In this document: piece after piece, positions 18,064 through 28,611 of the stretch
Position numbering within the stretch: the stretch's first letter is position 1
How the letters are laid out: each line of letters begins with the position of its first letter
From: an uncultured Acidobacteriia bacterium
GTDB lineage: Bacteria; Acidobacteriota; Terriglobia; Bryobacterales; Bryobacteraceae
Assembly (NCBI GenBank): GCA_903925975.1
Contig: CAIYHG010000188.1
Coordinates: forward strand, 1 to 47,365
Direction of reading: 5' to 3'
DNA: 47,365 nt
Made by a program: the position numbers and the translations under genes
The notes under the pieces: generated by a model
The model's database searches: none
What the model was told of the DNA's origin: nothing
The model's input: only the letters and a program-made list of their open reading frames with translations

Positions 18064-18800
18064 AACCGCGCGGAAGAGAGGCCGGCGTCACGCTGGTAGA
18101 GGTTCTGATCGCGGTGACGCTGCTCAGCGTGCTGAGTGTGGCGATGCTGTTCGCCATGCGCATTGGGTTGAACACGTTCGGCAAGGCGAGCGCCAAGCTA
18201 ATGGAAAACCGGCGCGTGGCCGGCGCGCAGCGCATTCTGTCGCAGCAGATAGAAGGCGCCATTCCGGTGACGGCCCACTGCGCCACGCCGCCTGGAACAC
18301 CGGGCGGAACGGTGAACTTCTTCGAGGGAGATGAGCAGACGCTGCGCCTGGTATCGGCGTTTTCCCTGGACGGCGCCTGGCGCGGCCAGCCGCGGATTCT
18401 GGAATTTGCGGTCATCCCCGGCGAGGAAGCGCGCGGGGTGCGGCTGATCGTCAACGAACTGCCTTACACGGGGCCGATGTCAGCCGGCGCGCGCTGCGAC
18501 GCTATTCTGCTTGACCCGGTGACCGCCACGGCGCGCCCGCATTTCCGGCCGGTAGTCGCGGGGCCGCAGTCTCTCGTGCTGGCCGATAATCTGGCCTTTT
18601 GCCGCTTTCGCTTTCTTTCGCAGCCGCAGCCCGGCGTTCCCTCGGCCTGGTTCCCCGAGTGGGTTCCGGCGGCCTGGCCGCGCGCCGTCCGGATTGAGAT
18701 GGCTCCGCTAAAGCCAAACCCGGCTCAACTCCAGCCGATTTCGGTCACGGTTCCCCTACGCGTATTCCGCAATTCGCAGGAGCCCTATGCCGATAACTAG
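18060..18800 (+). CDS. gspJ: Minor pseudopilin GspJ
   Basis: 246 residues. ATG 18060 overlaps the gspI stop (ATGA). Leader MKPRGREAG, then VTLVEVLIAVTLLSVLSVAM; Glu +5 present, +1 is Val as in gspG. Larger C-terminal domain (ARCDAILLDPVTATARPHF, LADNLAFCRFRFL) in line with GspJ. Overlaps gspK by 14 bases. Confidence 0.88.
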   Translation: MKPRGREAGVTLVEVLIAVTLLSVLSVAMLFAMRIGLNTFGKASAKLMENRRVAGAQRILSQQIEGAIPVTAHCATPPGTPGGTVNFFEGDEQTLRLVSAFSLDGAWRGQPRILEFAVIPGEEARGVRLIVNELPYTGPMSAGARCDAILLDPVTATARPHFRPVVAGPQSLVLADNLAFCRFRFLSQPQPGVPSAWFPEWVPAAWPRAVRIEMAPLKPNPAQLQPISVTVPLRVFRNSQEPYADN

Positions 18801-19755
18801 ACGCACACGCGGGAGCGCGCTTCTGACCGTGCTGTGGCTTTCGGCGGCACTGGCGGCCATCGCGTTCGCGCTGGCAAGCACGGTCCGCAGCGAGACGGAA
18901 CGCGCCTCTACCTCGCTCGATGGCACGCGCAGTTATTACCTGGCCGCCGGCGCGCTGGACCGGGCCTCGCTCGAATTGCTCTGGTCCGCCCGAAACCGGG
19001 GCGCCGGCCCGATCCCCGCGGGCGCAACCCGGGTGAATTACGAGTTCCCTTCCGGAACCGCCGAGGTGGAGATCATCCCGGAGGCAGCCAAGCTGAACGT
19101 CAATTCGGCCCCGCCGGGCGAGTTGTACAACCTCGGGCTTGCGCTGGGTCTGGATGCAGCGCGGGCGCGCGAGATCGCCGAAGCGATCGACGATTGGCGG
19201 CGGCCGGCGGAAAGTTCCGCATTCGACCCATATTATCTTTCGCTGACGCCGTCTTTCCGGGCCCCGCACGCGTCTTTTCAGGAGATTGAGGAACTAATGC
19301 AGGTGAAAGGCATCACTCCGGAACTCTTCTACGGCGCCTATATCCCCGAGCAAGATGGGGAGGGGCGGACCCGTTTGGTCCGCCGCGCCGGGCTTGCCGA
19401 GTGTCTTTCGATTTATGCATTGGGCGGCGTGGACGTCAATACGGCTGCTCCGGCCGTGATGGCCGCCGTCGGGATGACTCCGGATGCGATTCAGGCCGTG
19501 ATGGAACACCGCCGGATATCTCCGATCACGGCGCAGGAGTTGGCGCTGCTTCAGGCCAGCCTGGGAAATTCGGCTGGCAGGTTGCGCATCGGAGGCAACT
19601 CGATTATGACCTTGCGGGCCACTGCGCGGATTCGCACCGGCGACGGCCGCCTTTCCGATTTGCGGCGCACGGTTGCCGCACAGGTGAAGTACATGCCCGC
19701 CGGATACGAACCGATTCGCATCCTCCGCTGGTACGACTCCGCGTGGAGTAACTGA
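18787..19755 (+). CDS. gspK: Minor pseudopilin GspK, pseudopilus tip
   Basis: 322 residues, the usual size of the large tip pseudopilin. Leader MPITRRTRG, then SALLTVLWLSAALAAIAFAL; like other GspK proteins it lacks the +5 Glu. The SAM-like helical insert is recognisable: AKLNVNSAPPGELYNLGLAL, AEAIDDWRRP and a second GVDVNTAAPAVMAAVGM. Starts inside the end of gspJ and ends 7 bases before gspL. Confidence 0.92.
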   Translation: MPITRRTRGSALLTVLWLSAALAAIAFALASTVRSETERASTSLDGTRSYYLAAGALDRASLELLWSARNRGAGPIPAGATRVNYEFPSGTAEVEIIPEAAKLNVNSAPPGELYNLGLALGLDAARAREIAEAIDDWRRPAESSAFDPYYLSLTPSFRAPHASFQEIEELMQVKGITPELFYGAYIPEQDGEGRTRLVRRAGLAECLSIYALGGVDVNTAAPAVMAAVGMTPDAIQAVMEHRRISPITAQELALLQASLGNSAGRLRIGGNSIMTLRATARIRTGDGRLSDLRRTVAAQVKYMPAGYEPIRILRWYDSAWSN

Positions 19756-19762
19756 CGCCGCC

Positions 19763-21085
19763 ATGCCGCTCGAACTCACACTTCCCACACAGATTCGCTG
19801 GCTCGCCCGATTCGGCGCGGCGGTAGGAGTTGAAGTGGGCCCGGCCAACCTCGAAATTGCGGCGGTGCGGGTGAGGCCGAACCGGGTTCAGGTGCTGGGA
19901 CGCACGACCATTCGCGATTACGCGAGCCGTCCCGCGGCCGAGTGGGGAGCCGAATACGCGCGCTTTGCGCAAGGGGCCGGAGCGGGCCACCTGGACGTGA
20001 CGGCACTGCTCCCGCGCCGGGAAGTGATCGTGCGCCAACTGGCGCTGCCCGGCGTTGCTCCGGGCGATATGGAAGGCGCGATTCGCCTCCAATTGGATTC
20101 ACTGCACCCGTTCGGCGAAGACGAAATCGCATGGGGTTGGTCGCCGGCCGGCCGAAATTCCGCGCTGGTCGGGATTGTACGCCGGTCCGTTATGGAGCGG
20201 TATCTGCGGCTGTTTACCGAGGCGGGCATTCCGGTTTCCCGCTTCACCTTCTCCGCGGCCGCCATGCACGCAGCCGTTCGGCTGAAGAACTCCTCGTCAA
20301 GCGACGGCTACGTCGCCCTTGGCGAGACGCAGGCCGGAACGATTGAGGCCTACGGCGAAAGCGCCGCGCGCCCCGCCTATTCGGCGGTCTTCGAAGCGCC
20401 GGCCGAGCGCGCCGCCGCACTGGCTATTTCCGAATTGCGCCTGCCGCCGGAAACCGCGCCGTTGCGCCTCGATCAGGCGCTACCGCGGGCCGAGGGCGCC
20501 GGCGCCGACAAAGATTTCTCCCGCAACGCACTGCCGTATGCAACGGCGCTCGCCGGGGCTTGTCCCCGGCTCGCGCCGGCGGCGAACTTGCTTCCGCAGG
20601 AACTGCGTACGTTCCGCTCGCGGACGGCCTTGTTCCCCACCCTGGCTCTTGCCGGCGCGCTCATGGTGTGCGTGGCCGGGTACACGGCGTGGTCACAAAT
20701 CTCCGAACGGCGTTACCTGGACCAAATCGAGGCGGAAATCGCCCGCTTGCAGCCCATGCAGCAACGGGCTGGTAACTTCGACCGCGAAACGGCGAGCGGC
20801 CTCGCGCGGGTTCAGTTCCTCGACCAATATCGCAACCGTACGCGAGCCGACTTGGATACGCTGAAGACCTTGACGCGCCTGATCGAAGCGCCAGCCTGGA
20901 CGAACACGATCGATCTCACCCGCGATTCCGTGCGGCTGCAGGGCGAGGCGCCGCAGGCGGCCGCGCTGTGGAAGATTCTCGACGGCTCCCACGTCTTCGC
21001 GAGTTCGTCGCTCGACTACAACCAGCCCGCGGCGGGCGGCGGAGAGACGTTCATCATTCGCGGCAACCGCGAGGTGGCGAAGTGA
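19763..21085 (+). CDS. gspL: GspL/PilM-N-type type II secretion platform protein
   Basis: 440 residues. The first 270 form an actin-like cytoplasmic domain (VGVEVGPANLEIAAVRVRP, VRQLALPGVAPGDMEGAIRL, PFGEDEIAWGW), as in GspL or PilM. One transmembrane helix follows near 292-310 (TLALAGALMVCVAGYTAW), then a periplasmic ferredoxin-like part with a coiled stretch (IEAEIARLQPMQQRAGNFD). This is the GspL layout, equal to PilM plus PilN fused. It links GspE to the membrane platform. The stop overlaps the gspM GTG start (GTGA). Confidence 0.88.
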   Translation: MPLELTLPTQIRWLARFGAAVGVEVGPANLEIAAVRVRPNRVQVLGRTTIRDYASRPAAEWGAEYARFAQGAGAGHLDVTALLPRREVIVRQLALPGVAPGDMEGAIRLQLDSLHPFGEDEIAWGWSPAGRNSALVGIVRRSVMERYLRLFTEAGIPVSRFTFSAAAMHAAVRLKNSSSSDGYVALGETQAGTIEAYGESAARPAYSAVFEAPAERAAALAISELRLPPETAPLRLDQALPRAEGAGADKDFSRNALPYATALAGACPRLAPAANLLPQELRTFRSRTALFPTLALAGALMVCVAGYTAWSQISERRYLDQIEAEIARLQPMQQRAGNFDRETASGLARVQFLDQYRNRTRADLDTLKTLTRLIEAPAWTNTIDLTRDSVRLQGEAPQAAALWKILDGSHVFASSSLDYNQPAAGGGETFIIRGNREVAK

Positions 21086-21658
21086 ACCGCTCCCGCCTGC
21101 TGTACCTCATCGCCGGCGCGCTGCTCCTGGCCGTCATCGTGAGATACGCTTTTCTGAATCAGGACGCCACGCAGGTGGTGAAGCCCCAGGAATCCGCGCC
21201 CGCGGCCGAGAAGCGGCTGGACCGCATTCGCCGGATCGCGGCGTCCGTCCCCCGGGAAAGAGGAGCTTTACCGGAAGGCCAAAGCGGAATTGGCGGAGCG
21301 CGAAAAGGGATTACTCGCGGCCGAAAACCAACAACAGGCCCAGGTGACGCTACTGCAGGCAGTGCAGGACACCGCCCTCGCCAACCAGATTGAAATCCGC
21401 GGCAGCCAGGAGTTCAGGCAGCAGGGGCTCAATGCGGATTATGGCGAAGTGGCCGTGGGCGTCACGTTCACGTGCGGAATCGAGCAGTTGGTGAATTTTC
21501 TGGCGGCCCTTGGGAATCAGCCCGCCATCCTCGCCACAGACCAGATCCACATCTCCGGCGGCGGCGACAAGAAGAAGAATCTTCAGGTGCGCATGAGCGT
21601 TTCGACGGTTGTGCCCCGAAAACTGATTCCCGAAAAGAAGGGAGTGGCCGGATTTTGA
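21082..21658 (+). pseudogene. gspM: gspM (PilO-like), reading frame broken by one extra base
   Basis: Starts at GTG 21082, overlapping the gspL stop. The first frame encodes NRSRLLYLIAGALLLAVIV (membrane helix) and RLDRIRRIAASVP, then becomes nonsense. One base on, another frame continues smoothly as GKEELYRKAKAELAEREKG, TLLQAVQDTALANQIEIRGS and GVTFTCGIEQLVNFLAALGN to a stop at 21658. Joined at the C5 run at 21249-21253, the product is about 191 residues with the GspM/PilO plan (one helix, coiled coil, ferredoxin-like fold). Removing one C restores the frame. The cause may be an assembly error, a true mutation or +1 slippage on CCC-C. I label it broken only because the frame is. Confidence 0.8.
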
Positions 21659-22374
21659 GTCGAAAGCTGTTAATCCTGAATCTGGCGCTTGCCGCGGCGG
21701 TGGTTTACGCCGGCTTTCAAATACGGGACCTAGCGCAAGCCGGGAAGGCCCGCGAGGCGGCAGCCCTAAACCGGAAAGTTCCGCCGGTTCCGCCCGCGCC
21801 GTTTAGTTCCGCGCCGGTCCCGCCGCCGGTGCTTCCCTCGGAGTACGCCGACATCGCGCAGAAGATGCTCTTCGACAAATCGCGCGATTCGACGGTGGTG
21901 ATTGAAACGCCGCCCGCGCCTCCGCCCAAGCCGGTTCCGCCGCTGCCTCTCTATCACGGGCAGATGAACCTCGGCGACGGCGTGCTGGTGATTCTGAGCG
22001 AATCCGCGAGCGCGCCGCACAAGGGCATTCACGTGGGAGAAACGATCGGCGCTTTCCAGTTGGTTGAAGCGACCCGGCAGGAACTGACGTTCGCGTGGGA
22101 AGACAAGGTAATTCGCAAGAACGTGGCGGAACTCAGGGATAGCGGAGGTTCGGGCGGCGCGCCGCCTGCCGCAGCCCCCGAGCAGCCCAGGGCCGTCGCC
22201 GCTCCCGTGCCTGCCGCGAAAACAAACGCCGGCCCGGGCGTTGAAACCGGGGCGGGCATCAAGGCGTGCAGTCCGAACGACGGCTACCCGGACGGCGCGG
22301 TAGTGGACGGATACCGCAAAGTGGCGGTCAATTCGCCGTTCGGAGTGATGTGCCGCTGGGAAGCGGCGCGATAG
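21655..22374 (+). CDS. GspC/PilP-like inner membrane protein with SPFG tail
   Basis: 239 residues from TTG 21655, overlapping the gspM stop (TTGA), with GGAGTGG upstream. One N-terminal membrane helix (LLILNLALAAAVVYAGF), a Pro-rich periplasmic linker (about 40-70), then a small beta domain (LYHGQMNLGDGVLVILSES, KGIHVGETIGAFQLVEATRQ, ELTFAWEDKVIRKNVAELRD) that fits the homology region of GspC, which touches the secretin N0 domain. After a second Ala/Pro linker the C-terminus ends with DGYRKVAVNSPFGVMCRWE, a motif repeated in the next protein. GspC assignment rests on position and architecture. Confidence 0.75.
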   Translation: MSRKLLILNLALAAAVVYAGFQIRDLAQAGKAREAAALNRKVPPVPPAPFSSAPVPPPVLPSEYADIAQKMLFDKSRDSTVVIETPPAPPPKPVPPLPLYHGQMNLGDGVLVILSESASAPHKGIHVGETIGAFQLVEATRQELTFAWEDKVIRKNVAELRDSGGSGGAPPAAAPEQPRAVAAPVPAAKTNAGPGVETGAGIKACSPNDGYPDGAVVDGYRKVAVNSPFGVMCRWEAAR

Positions 22375-22426
22375 TGATTTGCTTAGTCGAGGGCGGGCCC
22401 GGCCTGCCCGGAGATTGGAGACGAAA

Positions 22427-22861
22427 ATGAAGCTGGTTATCGCTTTTCTGGCGCCAATTCTGGTGATCTCGGCCGCTGCGCAAACCGCGAAGAAGAAGGC
22501 TCCCGCGAAGGCCCCGGCCGCGAAAGCAGTCGCTGCGCCTAAGCCGATCGAAATCCCGCGAGGGGCCGTGGAGATTGCGACCAATACGTTCAGCTACACG
22601 GACCCGGCCGGCAAGAAATGGATCTACACCAAGTCGCCGTTCGGGGTGATGCGCCGCGAGGACACGGCGGCCGTGGCGCCTCAGACCTCCACCGAGCCGG
22701 ATCTGCGCGACGTGAAAGCAATCGACGCAGGAGACTCAGTCCGATTCGAGCAACCCAGCCCGTTCGGCCCGATGAAATGGGAACGGAAGAAATCCGAACT
22801 GACCGCCGGGGAACGCGCTTTGTGGGAGCGCCAGCAAGCCTCCGCTGGACAACAGGACTAG
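22427..22861 (+). CDS. Small secreted SPFG-motif protein in the secretion cluster
   Basis: 144 residues from ATG 22427; GATTGGAGACGAAA precedes it. Signal peptide MKLVIAFLAPILVISAAAQ, a Lys/Ala/Pro linker, then two units ending in SPFGVM (residues 70-75) and SPFGPM (111-116), each followed by a basic/acidic run (RRED, KWERKK). The same motif ends the GspC-like protein just upstream. No family recognised; probably periplasmic. Being placed between the C-like gene and the secretin, it may be an accessory part of the secretion channel. Confidence 0.75.
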   Translation: MKLVIAFLAPILVISAAAQTAKKKAPAKAPAAKAVAAPKPIEIPRGAVEIATNTFSYTDPAGKKWIYTKSPFGVMRREDTAAVAPQTSTEPDLRDVKAIDAGDSVRFEQPSPFGPMKWERKKSELTAGERALWERQQASAGQQD

Positions 22862-22867
22862 AGCCGC

Positions 22868-25126
22868 ATGCGCAACTTCATAATTCTCGTCATCCTGACG
22901 CTGTCGGCCTGGCAGCTTTCGGCGCAGGCATTACCGGGCGCAATTGCCCAGCCCCAGGCGGCTTCAGCGCAGGCCGCGCCGGCGCCCGCCCAAGTTACGC
23001 CGGCCCCGGTACAGACTGCGCCGGCGGTCGCGGCCCCGCTCAGTGACGACACGCCTTTTCAGCTCAGCGGCGCGTCGCTGACGGAGATGGTCGATATTCT
23101 GGCCCGGCGGCTCCACATCAACTACATCCTCGATCCGACAGTAAAGGGATCGGTCACCATTTACACTTACGGCCAAATCCGGCAGGTGGATCTGATGCAA
23201 CTTCTCCAGACCATTCTGCGGATCAACGGATTCGCCATGGTGCAGGTGGGCGACATTTACCGGATCGTACCAATCGCCCGAATTTCACAGTTGCCGATGG
23301 ATCCGATGACCGATGTGGACCCCAAGACTTTGCCCGACGATGAGCGCATGTTCCTGAACCTGATCTTTCTGAAATATGCGACGTCCACGGAAATCATGAA
23401 GTTAGTGCAGCCGTTCCTCGGTGAAGGCGGGCAGATCTCTTCTTACGACGCGGCGAACCTGCTGATGATTCAGGACAACAGCCGGAACATGAAGCGGACC
23501 ATGGAACTGATCGGGATGTTTGATAGCGATACCTTCGCCGGGCAGCGAGTGCGGTTGTTCGATGTGGCCAACAGCCGGCCGTCCGACCTGGTGAAGGAGC
23601 TTGATTCCGTGTTCAAGGCGTACTCACTGGTCGACAAAACGTCGGTGCGCTTCATTCCGGTGGACCGGATCAATACCGTGATCGCCGTCGCGCCCAACCC
23701 GGGGATCTTCACCGAGGTGAAGAGCTGGATTGAGAAGTTGGATATTCCGGTCAAAGCTCCGGTAGGCTCTTCGGACCTGTTCTATTACCGCCTGAAGTAC
23801 GGACGCGCGGAAACCGTGGCCATGGCCATCACCGCGGTGCTTACCGGGAATCCCTGGGCCATGGTGGGCCTGGCCAGCGCGAACGGAAACGCCATGGGTT
23901 CCGGCGGCTATGGCGGCGGGATGGGTTCCGGCGGCTATGGCGGTGGGATGGGCTATGGCGGCTACGGCGGCGGGATGGGCTATGGCGGTTATGGTGGCGG
24001 GATGGCGTACGGCGGGATGGGCTATGGCGGCACGGGCTATCCCTCGGCCTACGGAAACCCTTATGCGTCGCAATCTTACCCGGCGACGGCACAGGGTGCG
24101 GCGCAGCCAGCCGCGACGGCTCTTGGAGGAAATGCAAACTCCTTGGCTACCGGCAATGCGGACCTCACCGGCGGTTATCTGGGAATGTCCGCGGCGGGCG
24201 CCGGACGGTACGGCAACGTTCCCGTCGTGATTCCCAATCCTTTCGACAACACCATTCTGGTGCGCGGTACCGCGCAGGAGTGGGAACAGATCAAGAAGCT
24301 GTTGCTGCAGATAGACGTCCCTCCGCGCCAGGTACTGATCGACGCAAAAATCTACGAGGTTGATCTCTCGGGTGCATTCAGCGCCGGGGTTACGTCGTAC
24401 CTCGAAAAGAAGGACTCCGGGGTGGTTTCGCGCGCGCTCAATGCCGCGGCAAGCGCGAGCGGGCTCAGCGTCTCCGTGGGAACGCTGGTTCACCGCAGCC
24501 GGGAACTACTCGGCGTATTGAATGCCTCGGAAACGAACCAGCACACCCGGTTGGTTTCGTCGCCCAGTATTATCGCAACCGACAGCATCGCGGCAACTAT
24601 GAACGTGGGCCAGGAGGTTCCCGTGCTCACTTCCCAAGCGGTAGCGGGCGGGGCTACCTCCAACGGATCGAGCCTGTTCACAAACACCGTATCGAACCGC
24701 ACTTCGGGGGTTACGCTGTCGATCACGGCGCGCATCAACTCAAGCGGGGTAGTCACCATGGAAATCAACCAGCAGGTCAGCACCCCTCAGGCGCCATCCA
24801 CGTCTGCCGCGATCCAATCGCCCTCGTTCCAAACGCGCTCATTCCAGACTCAGGTGACGGTACAGGATGGCGACACCATCGCCATCGGCGGTTTCATTCA
24901 GGAGTCTTACGGCCAGACATCGAGCGGCATCCCTGTGCTGCACCGGATTCCGATCATTGGCGCAGCCTTCGGCGCAAAGAGCATCAGCAAAGGGCGGACG
25001 GAACTGATTATCTTTCTGACGCCGCGGGTGATCTACGACACCAACCAGGTCGCCGATGCCACGGACGAAATCCGCGGCAACCTGAAGAAACTGCAGAAAG
25101 TAATGCGGGACGACGAACAACAGTAG
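22868..25126 (+). CDS. gspD: Type II secretion outer-membrane secretin GspD
   Basis: 752 residues with a signal peptide (MRNFIILVILTLSAWQLSAQ). After an Ala/Pro/Gln linker come N0 (LTEMVDILARRLHINYILDP), N1 and N2 (MFLNLIFLKYATSTEIMKLV; RVRLFDVANSRPSDLVKELD), N3 split by a Gly/Tyr/Met-rich insert (about residues 343-395), and the secretin pore domain (VLIDAKIYEVDLSGAFSAGV, RLVSSPSIIATDSIAATMNV, TVQDGDTIAIGGFIQE, LHRIPIIGAAFGAKS, TELIIFLTPRVI). It forms the outer-membrane channel of the system. Last gene of the cluster on this strand. Confidence 0.95.
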   Translation: MRNFIILVILTLSAWQLSAQALPGAIAQPQAASAQAAPAPAQVTPAPVQTAPAVAAPLSDDTPFQLSGASLTEMVDILARRLHINYILDPTVKGSVTIYTYGQIRQVDLMQLLQTILRINGFAMVQVGDIYRIVPIARISQLPMDPMTDVDPKTLPDDERMFLNLIFLKYATSTEIMKLVQPFLGEGGQISSYDAANLLMIQDNSRNMKRTMELIGMFDSDTFAGQRVRLFDVANSRPSDLVKELDSVFKAYSLVDKTSVRFIPVDRINTVIAVAPNPGIFTEVKSWIEKLDIPVKAPVGSSDLFYYRLKYGRAETVAMAITAVLTGNPWAMVGLASANGNAMGSGGYGGGMGSGGYGGGMGYGGYGGGMGYGGYGGGMAYGGMGYGGTGYPSAYGNPYASQSYPATAQGAAQPAATALGGNANSLATGNADLTGGYLGMSAAGAGRYGNVPVVIPNPFDNTILVRGTAQEWEQIKKLLLQIDVPPRQVLIDAKIYEVDLSGAFSAGVTSYLEKKDSGVVSRALNAAASASGLSVSVGTLVHRSRELLGVLNASETNQHTRLVSSPSIIATDSIAATMNVGQEVPVLTSQAVAGGATSNGSSLFTNTVSNRTSGVTLSITARINSSGVVTMEINQQVSTPQAPSTSAAIQSPSFQTRSFQTQVTVQDGDTIAIGGFIQESYGQTSSGIPVLHRIPIIGAAFGAKSISKGRTELIIFLTPRVIYDTNQVADATDEIRGNLKKLQKVMRDDEQQ
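23894..24040 (+). repeat. 27-bp tandem repeats inside gspD
   Basis: Four copies of a 27-base unit at 23894-23920, 23921-23947, 23948-23974 and 23975-24001, then decayed partial units to about 24040. Each encodes nine residues of the type MG(S/Y)GGYGGG. The first two units start Met-Gly-Ser, the next two Met-Gly-Tyr. They keep frame, so the number can change without breaking the gene. Confidence 0.9.
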
Positions 25127-25135
25127 GCAGGTTTC

Positions 25136-25164
25136 GTCCGGGGCCGGCGCGGCCAGCTCCGGAC
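25136..25164. terminator. GC-rich hairpin between convergent gspD and ligA
   Basis: GTCCGG at 25136-25141 pairs with CCGGAC at 25159-25164, with further G-C pairs inside. It lies 9 bases after the gspD stop and 27 bases from the ligA stop, so it may end both transcripts. No strong T-tract. Confidence 0.4.
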
Positions 25165-25191
25165 GTATTACCGGCCGGCATGTCTTCCGGC

Positions 25192-27198
<2,007 letters not shown>

Positions 27199-27215
27199 TT
27201 AAGCGAGGAACCACC

Positions 27216-28133
27216 ATAGCAGCCTACCGCAATACTCTCCTGATCTATAATCCGAACGCGGGGAAGATCCGCCGGAACCCGCGCGCTCTTGTTGGGCGCG
27301 CCGTGGAGATACTCAAGAGGAACGGCCACAACGTGACCGTAGTGGCCACCACCGGTCCCCAGACCGCCGGAGCCATCGCACGAGAACACATCGCGCGCGG
27401 CGCCGATCTGGTTCTTGCCGCGGGCGGCGACGGCGTAATCAACGAAACCGCGGAAGGCATGGTTCATTCCACCGTACCCCTCGGGATTATACCCGGAGGG
27501 ACGGCCAACGTGCTGGCGGCCGAAGTGCGATTGGGCCCCGGACTGGAAGCTGCGACGCAAGCCATTGAGCGCTGCCAGCCCCAGCGGATCGCCTTGGGGC
27601 ATTTGGAGTGCCATGGCGGCGTTTCGCGACATTTTCTGCTGATGGCCGGCATCGGGCTTGACGCGCTGGTTGTTTACCGCGTGAGCGCCGAGCTGAAGGC
27701 TCGCACGGGAAAGCTGGCGTATTGGGCCGCGGCAATGAGCGTGGCCGGGCTCCGATTGGCGCAACTGACCGTCGAGACATCCGGCACGAGCCACCGTTGC
27801 TCCTTCGCACTGGCCAGCAAAGTGCGGAATTACGGCGGGGACTTCGAAATCGCCCCGAGCGTGAGCCTGCTGGAAGACAGCTTCGAACTCGTGCTGTTCG
27901 AGGGCCACACCTCAATCGAGTACGTAAAGTATCTGGCCGGCCTGGCCATGCGCAGGGTTGCGGGCACGAAGGGCATCACGATTCTGCGCGCTACCCAACT
28001 CCGCATTCACGGACTGGAAGGCCAACGGGCCTACGCGCAAATAGACGGCGAGTACGCCGGCCGGCTGCCGGCGGAATTGCGGATCGTTCCGAAAGCGCTC
28101 ACGTTGCTGCTTCCCCCGGAATACGGCAGCTAG
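27216..28133 (+). CDS. Diacylglycerol kinase/sphingosine kinase family protein with ATA start
   Basis: ATP-dependent lipid kinase of the DAGK catalytic fold. The conserved start of the domain, NTLLIYNPNAGKIRRNP, lies upstream of the first GTG (27303), so the gene must begin earlier. Going upstream there is no ATG, GTG or TTG before a stop at 27195-27197; the codon with correct spacing from GAGGA (27205-27209) is ATA at 27216. From there the protein has 305 residues, normal for the family. NPNAGK (12-17), AAGGDGVINE (68-77) and GIIPGGTANVLA are the nucleotide and catalytic motifs. Lipid substrate unknown. ATA may be a real weak start, a mutated ATG or a base error. Confidence 0.85.
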   Translation: MAAYRNTLLIYNPNAGKIRRNPRALVGRAVEILKRNGHNVTVVATTGPQTAGAIAREHIARGADLVLAAGGDGVINETAEGMVHSTVPLGIIPGGTANVLAAEVRLGPGLEAATQAIERCQPQRIALGHLECHGGVSRHFLLMAGIGLDALVVYRVSAELKARTGKLAYWAAAMSVAGLRLAQLTVETSGTSHRCSFALASKVRNYGGDFEIAPSVSLLEDSFELVLFEGHTSIEYVKYLAGLAMRRVAGTKGITILRATQLRIHGLEGQRAYAQIDGEYAGRLPAELRIVPKALTLLLPPEYGS

Positions 28134-28143
28134 GGGCCGGAGC

Positions 28144-28611
28144 CTACGCCGAAACGGCCTCGAAAGTCTCTACGGGCACACCCTCAAAGGCCGCGATCTT
28201 CTCCCGGTCTTCGCGCGAGAGCGGAACGGGTGCGTTCCGCGCATAGTCGAGCAGTATGAGCGTGGAATCGAGCTCGGCGGCAACGATGCCGTGCCGCTTG
28301 CTCACGATCTTATGCACCATTTGGAAGCTGCTCTTTCCGATGCGCTTCACCCGTGAGCCCACGTAAACCGTATCGGGATAGTGCAACGCTTTGCGATAGT
28401 CGCACTTGACGCTGACGAGGATCGGCCCCACCCCTCTGGGGGGCAACTCGGGAAATTGCCTGACATGGCGGAGGTAATCCACGCGGCCGGACTCGGCCCA
28501 GCGCATATAAACCACGTTGTTCACGTGCCCGAATGAGTCCTGCTCGCCCCATTGAACCGGAATGGCGATGACGGATCGAAATTCCTGCAACAGCGGATGG
28601 CTTTCGGTCAT
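28144..28611 (-). CDS. Acyl-CoA thioesterase, 4HBT hotdog family
   Basis: 155 residues from ATG 28611, whose ATGA overlaps the cimA stop; an in-frame TTG at 28620 is less likely. The hotdog active-site pattern VQWGEQDSFGHVNNVVYMRW is present: Asp before the GHVNN loop and the long helix after it. Members hydrolyse acyl-CoA thioesters of varied chain length. As last gene of the ilv-cimA operon it may deal with branched or short acyl-CoAs from that pathway, which is inference. Confidence 0.88.
   Translation of the reverse strand: MTESHPLLQEFRSVIAIPVQWGEQDSFGHVNNVVYMRWAESGRVDYLRHVRQFPELPPRGVGPILVSVKCDYRKALHYPDTVYVGSRVKRIGKSSFQMVHKIVSKRHGIVAAELDSTLILLDYARNAPVPLSREDREKIAAFEGVPVETFEAVSA

Noticed and set aside
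21082-21658. Two separate small genes instead of one gspM
   Set aside because: The pieces complete each other (helix, then coiled coil and fold), and the second has no ribosome site; one broken gspM explains both.
23894-24040. CRISPR-like regular repeats
   Set aside because: Direct tandem coding repeats without spacers, in frame inside gspD.
12956-25126. Type IV pilus cluster instead of T2SS
   Set aside because: Presence of GspG calcium-loop signature, GspK and GspH/I/J with a C-like protein favours T2SS; no pilT, pilC-specific or pilin gene is seen.
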